Below are positions 60,708-64,000 of a DNA stretch of 64,000 nt, piece after piece. The stretch is from DASWJZ01 sp963739005 (GTDB lineage Bacteria; Pseudomonadota; Alphaproteobacteria; Rhizobiales; Afifellaceae), in assembly GCA_963739005.1 (NCBI GenBank), contig CAVTYQ010000003.1, forward strand, positions 1 to 64,000, written 5' to 3'. The notes beneath the pieces were generated by a model. It ran no database searches. It saw only the letters and a program-made list of their open reading frames with translations, and was not told the origin of the DNA. The stretch's first letter is position 1; each line of letters begins with the position of its first letter. Position numbers and translations under genes: made by a program.

Positions 60708-61606
60708 TGGCGCAGGCCGAGACGATGCGCCGCCTCGGCCTCGATCCGGCGCGGCGCGCCGCGATCCTGCACGAAGACGATGTCGGCATGTGCCATGGCG
60801 CGAACGCCGCCTTCCTGGAGCTGTCGAAGAGCGGCGCGCTTACCTGCGGCTCGGTCATGGTCCCCTGCCCCTGGTTTCCGGAAATCGCGCACGCCGCAGC
60901 TTCCGATCCGTCGCTCGACCTTGGCGTCCATCTCACCCTGACGAGCGAATGGCCGGGCTATCGCTGGGGCCCGCTGACGCGCGCCTCGGCGAGTTCCGGG
61001 CTGGTCGACGAGGAGGGCTATTTCCCGCGCAATGTCGCCGCGCTTGCGATAGGGGTCGAGGTCGACGCGGCCGAAGCCGAGATGCGCGCGCAGCTTGAGC
61101 GCGCGCTCGCCTTCGGCATCGATGTCACGCACCTCGACACGCATATGGGGGCGGCGCTTTCGCCGGCGCTGGTGGACGCCTATTGCCGGATCGGCATCGA
61201 GTACCGGCTGCCGGTGCTCCTCCCCCGCCGCGGCGGCTGCTACGCCGAATTGCTGAACTTCGACGACTCCGCGATTCCCGTCTGGGAGAAGGCCGCCGCA
61301 CGTCTTGAAGCACGCGGGATGCCGCTCGTTGACGATTTCCGCATGACCCCCGGCGTGCCGCGCGAAGAAAGCGACGCCGCCTACCGCGTCCTGGTCGACA
61401 ATTTGCCGGACGGCATCACCTTCGTCGCGCTGCATCCGAACACATCCGGCGACATCGAGACGATCGTTCCTCCGCGCGCGCACTATCGCACCGAAGAGCA
61501 TCGCCTGCTCCGCGACGGAAGAATCAAAGCGTGGCTGGAAGCCGCGAAGGTCCAGACCCTCGGCATGCGCGCGCTCCGCGACTTCATGCGGAGCAGCGCA
61601 GGTTAG
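60707..61606 (+). CDS. ChbG/YdjC-type carbohydrate deacetylase
   Basis: A 299-residue YdjC-like protein. ATG 60707 overlaps the dehydrogenase stop (TGATG), which fixes the start. The metal site is visible: ILHEDDVGMCHGANAAFLEL with the D-D and His residues, LDLGVHLTLTSEW with His, and VTHLDTHMGAALSPALVDAY. Such enzymes deacetylate N-acetylated oligosaccharides (for example chitobiose). It fits beside a NagB-like gene and an oligosaccharide importer. Confidence 0.87.
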   Translation: MAQAETMRRLGLDPARRAAILHEDDVGMCHGANAAFLELSKSGALTCGSVMVPCPWFPEIAHAAASDPSLDLGVHLTLTSEWPGYRWGPLTRASASSGLVDEEGYFPRNVAALAIGVEVDAAEAEMRAQLERALAFGIDVTHLDTHMGAALSPALVDAYCRIGIEYRLPVLLPRRGGCYAELLNFDDSAIPVWEKAAARLEARGMPLVDDFRMTPGVPREESDAAYRVLVDNLPDGITFVALHPNTSGDIETIVPPRAHYRTEEHRLLRDGRIKAWLEAAKVQTLGMRALRDFMRSSAG

Positions 61607-62790
61607 TCGGCGACGCGCTCCACGTGCGCGGTGCGGAAGCGCGCGATCCGCGCTATGTCCGGCTCGATGCCGAGCCCAGGCCGCTCGGAGAGCATCAGCC
61701 ACCCGTCCGCGACAATCGGCCAGGACTCCGCGATCTCGCTCCTGAGCGGATTCGGATTCACGTCGACCTCGAGCAATCCGTCGCCGCCGGCCGCCGCGAG
61801 GAGATGCGCCGACGCCGCAAGCCCGATGCCGGACCCCAGGAAATGTGGACAGTAGGAGAGACCGGCCGCAAGCGCCGTGCGCGCCACCTCAAGGCATCCT
61901 GAAATCCCGCCCCATTTCGCCGCGTCTGGCTGAATGACGCTGAGACACCGCTCGCGGATCGCCGCGTCGAACGCAGCGCGGCCGACAAAATTCTCGCCGC
62001 CCGCGAGCGGCATCGAGGCCTGTCGGCTGAGCCTCTGCCAGGACTCCGCCGGGGCATCGACGCGAAGCGGCTCCTCCAGCCAGCGGAGCGACGCGCTCTC
62101 GACCTCCCTCACGAAACGAAGCGCGTCGTCGAGTCCAAAACCCTGGTTGGCGTCGGCCGCCAGCCGCTCGCCGGAGGCGAGGCCGTTCGACAGCGCTTGG
62201 GTCAGCCGGATGTCTTCAGCGAGATCGAAGCCGACCTTGATCTTGAAGTCGCGAAACCCGTTCGCTCGGCTCGCGGCAATGACGCGGTTGGCCGCGCGCA
62301 CGTCGATGCCGCTCGCATAGGCTCTGACCCGCGCCCTGCTTCCTGGTGCAAGAAGCGCGTGCAGCGGCTCTGCCGCGCGGCGCGCAAGAAGATCCCAGAG
62401 CGCCATGTCGAGGCCGGCGATCGCTTGCGCATAAGGCCCCTGCTCGCCGGACTGCAGCGCCTTGACCGCGACGCTCTCCGACACGAACGCGAAGCAAGCC
62501 GGCGCATCGGCAAAGCTCTTGCCGAGGACGAGTTCCGCCAGATCCTCCGACAGGAGCCGGATGCGATGCTCCGCCGCGCTGACCGGCCAGTTGCACCAGA
62601 CTTCGCCCCAGCCGAAGGCGCCCTCCCCGTCCGCCACCTTGACCAGGAGGCAGGGGCGATCGCGCATCGTCCCGAACGAGGTCGCGACGGCCACGTCGAG
62701 CGGGACGCGGAAGATGCTCGCCTCGATCCCGTCGATCTTGATCGGACGCACGTCGGCTTCGCCGACCGGCTTGATCTCTTCTCGTCGCAT
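61603..62790 (-). CDS. Enolase-superfamily dehydratase/racemase (MR subgroup)
   Basis: A 395-residue mandelate-racemase/muconate-lactonizing-type enzyme. The Lys motif FKIKVG, metal ligands in AADANQGF, WLEEPL and AGGENFVG, and the C-terminal VIQPDAAKWGGISGC and CPHFLGSGIGL with the His can be seen. It could dehydrate a sugar acid. It converges with the ChbG gene, their stops overlapping in TTAG, and lies 31 bases from the aldehyde dehydrogenase gene that is transcribed before it. Confidence 0.88.
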   Translation of the reverse strand: MRREEIKPVGEADVRPIKIDGIEASIFRVPLDVAVATSFGTMRDRPCLLVKVADGEGAFGWGEVWCNWPVSAAEHRIRLLSEDLAELVLGKSFADAPACFAFVSESVAVKALQSGEQGPYAQAIAGLDMALWDLLARRAAEPLHALLAPGSRARVRAYASGIDVRAANRVIAASRANGFRDFKIKVGFDLAEDIRLTQALSNGLASGERLAADANQGFGLDDALRFVREVESASLRWLEEPLRVDAPAESWQRLSRQASMPLAGGENFVGRAAFDAAIRERCLSVIQPDAAKWGGISGCLEVARTALAAGLSYCPHFLGSGIGLAASAHLLAAAGGDGLLEVDVNPNPLRSEIAESWPIVADGWLMLSERPGLGIEPDIARIARFRTAHVERVAD

Positions 62791-62821
62791 GAAACCCGCG
62801 GGCGAGCGGGACGCGAGGCCT

Positions 62822-64000
62822 CTAGCCGAGCCCCGCGACGCAGACGTATTTGATGTCGAGATAGTCCTCGACGCCGTATTTCGAGCCTTCGCGGCCCATC
62901 CCGGATTCCTTTACGCCGCCGAACGGCGCGACCTCGGTGGTGATCAGCCCGGAATTCACGCCGACCAGCCCGTAGCGGAGCGCTAGCGACACACGGAACG
63001 TGCGCGCCAAGTCGCGGGTATAGAAATAGCAGGCGAGGCCGAACTCGGTGTCGTTGGCGTAGGCGAGCGCTTGCTCCTCTTCCTCGAAGCGGAAGATCGG
63101 GCTCAACGGTCCGAATGTCTCCTCGCGCGCGACCGCCATGTCCTGCGTTGCATCGCGAATGACGGTCGGCTCGAAGAAGGTCCCGCCGAGCGCATGCGGC
63201 TTGCCGCCGGCCACCACCTTGCCGCCTTTCTTCACGGCGTCGGCGATGTGCTGCTCGACCTTGGCGACGGCCTTCTTGTCGATGAGCGGCCCCTGCTGCA
63301 CGTCCTTCTCGCGGCCGTCGCCGACCTTCAGCCGCTTCACCGCTTCCGTCAGCTTCTCCACGAAGCGCTCGTAGATGCCTGCCTGCACGTAGAAGCGGTT
63401 GGTGCAGACGCAGGTCTGGCCGGAGTTGCGGTACTTGGCGGTGATCGCGCCTTCGACCGCCTGGTCGAGATCGGCATCGTCGAAGACCAGAAACGGCGCG
63501 TTGCCGCCGAGTTCCATCGACATGCGCTTCATCGTCTTGGCGCCCTGCTCGACCAGTTTCTTGCCGACTTCCGTCGAGCCCGTGAACGATATCTTGCGAA
63601 CCGTCGGGTTGTCGCAGAGTTCCGCGCCGATCTCACTCGCCGAGCCGGTCAGGATGTTGACGATGCCGGCGGGCACGCCCGCCTTTTCGCAGAGCACGCC
63701 CCATGCGAGTCCGGAATAGGGCGTCTGCGACGCGGGCTTGATGACGATCGCGCAGCCGACCGCGAGCGCCGGTCCGAGCTTGCGGGCGATCATCGAGGAG
63801 GGGAAGTTCCACGGCGTGATCGCGCCGACGACGCCGACCGGCTGCTTCTGCACCAGGATTTGGCGTCCCGCCCACGGCGAAGGAATGATGTCGCCGTAGA
63901 TGCGCCGGGCTTCCTCGGCGAACCACTGCACGTAGGCGGCGCTCATGCCGACTTCGCCGCGTGCCTCCGCAAGCGGCTTGCCCTGCTCGAATGTGAGGAG
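62822..64000 (-). CDS. gabD: GabD-type aldehyde dehydrogenase (5' end outside the window)
   Basis: The last 392 residues of a NAD(P)-dependent aldehyde dehydrogenase of the succinate-semialdehyde class; the reading frame runs off the right edge. GAITPWNFPSSMIARKLGPA, SFTGSTEVGK, the Glu in MSMELGGNAPFLVFDDAD and the Cys in NSGQTCVCTNRFYVQ are all present, and it ends VEDYLDIKYVCVAGLG. In this cluster it may oxidise the aldehyde left by the aldolase or a semialdehyde from the dehydratase. Confidence 0.9.
   Translation of the reverse strand, partial: LLTFEQGKPLAEARGEVGMSAAYVQWFAEEARRIYGDIIPSPWAGRQILVQKQPVGVVGAITPWNFPSSMIARKLGPALAVGCAIVIKPASQTPYSGLAWGVLCEKAGVPAGIVNILTGSASEIGAELCDNPTVRKISFTGSTEVGKKLVEQGAKTMKRMSMELGGNAPFLVFDDADLDQAVEGAITAKYRNSGQTCVCTNRFYVQAGIYERFVEKLTEAVKRLKVGDGREKDVQQGPLIDKKAVAKVEQHIADAVKKGGKVVAGGKPHALGGTFFEPTVIRDATQDMAVAREETFGPLSPIFRFEEEEQALAYANDTEFGLACYFYTRDLARTFRVSLALRYGLVGVNSGLITTEVAPFGGVKESGMGREGSKYGVEDYLDIKYVCVAGLG

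Noticed and set aside
1..64000. CRISPR array
   Set aside because: No regularly spaced short repeats with unique spacers were found; the only dispersed repeat has three copies thousands of bases apart.

Overview
The window is high-GC DNA that looks like a chromosome of an alphaproteobacterium of the order Hyphomicrobiales (Rhizobiales). The grounds are the protein families present (BA14K-like, CsbD, Thivi_2564-like membrane peptide, DUF3768, SorAB, several UgpC/MalK-type sugar importers), frequent GTG/TTG starts and tightly overlapping operons. This placement is inference from gene content; no rRNA or complete tRNA is present.

The window has two halves. Positions 1-37957 are mosaic accessory DNA. 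Positions 37985-64000 are a compact, intact sugar-catabolic locus. The border is sharp: a P4-type integrase (36499-37716) sits beside a 50-nt 3' fragment of a tRNA-Thr gene (37908-37957), the classic scar of tRNA-targeted integration, and the first core gene starts 28 bp further on.

Accessory half. (a) 1-5.6 kb holds decaying genes (DUF1326, DUF2182, NAD-dependent epimerase, winged-helix/TPR regulator, BA14K-like), each with at least one frameshift, with an intact cupin among them, followed by small stress/membrane genes (5.9-7.2 kb). A dispersed ~100-bp repeat occurs three times, and one copy is split by a complete IS3-family element (7503-8753, GGG target duplication). (b) 9.1-16.2 kb carries recD2 plus an unknown partner, a frameshifted unknown gene, and an operon sorA-sorB-DUF1326-DUF2182 (sulfite dehydrogenase plus a second copy of the decayed pair). 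(c) 16.75-19.56 kb has a strong promoter and a four-gene unit: Tudor/SH3-like protein, short tyrosine recombinase, DUF3768 and an endonuclease-III-like HhH protein. (d) 20.0-24.4 kb is a complete ubiquitin-like conjugation cassette: XRE regulator, Ubl, E2-like, JAB-E1 fusion, and a convergent papain-like cysteine peptidase preceded by a 60-aa gene. It lies between a tRNA-Ser 3' scar and a second, truncated copy of the HhH gene. (e) 26.0-35.1 kb holds a SNF2 helicase with a tail of 17 repeats of 15 residues, a PLD-nuclease gene with an in-frame TGA, and a TM0106-type nuclease/helicase, probably genome defence. (f) A DUF1353-like gene, a serine-recombinase remnant and a degenerate initiator-tRNA fragment precede the integrase.

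Core half. A LacI-type regulator (53938-55005) lies between two divergent transcription units. The leftward unit (53831 to 39149) encodes an importer ATPase, NagB-like deaminase/isomerase, mutarotase, PfkB kinase, LacD-type aldolase, FucI/AraA-like isomerase, a 1253-aa CE15-esterase fusion, and a full ABC importer. The rightward unit (55125-61606) encodes a Gfo/Idh/MocA oxidoreductase, a second importer lacking its own ATPase (probably served by the one across the intergenic region), a 2-hydroxyacid dehydrogenase and a ChbG/YdjC-type deacetylase. An enolase-superfamily dehydratase and a GabD-type aldehyde dehydrogenase face them. Two similar palindromic sites (53890-53906, 55084-55100) suit control of both units by the LacI protein. 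The gene set implies uptake of an esterified or acidic oligosaccharide, isomerisation, phosphorylation and aldol cleavage; the sugar itself cannot be read from the sequence.
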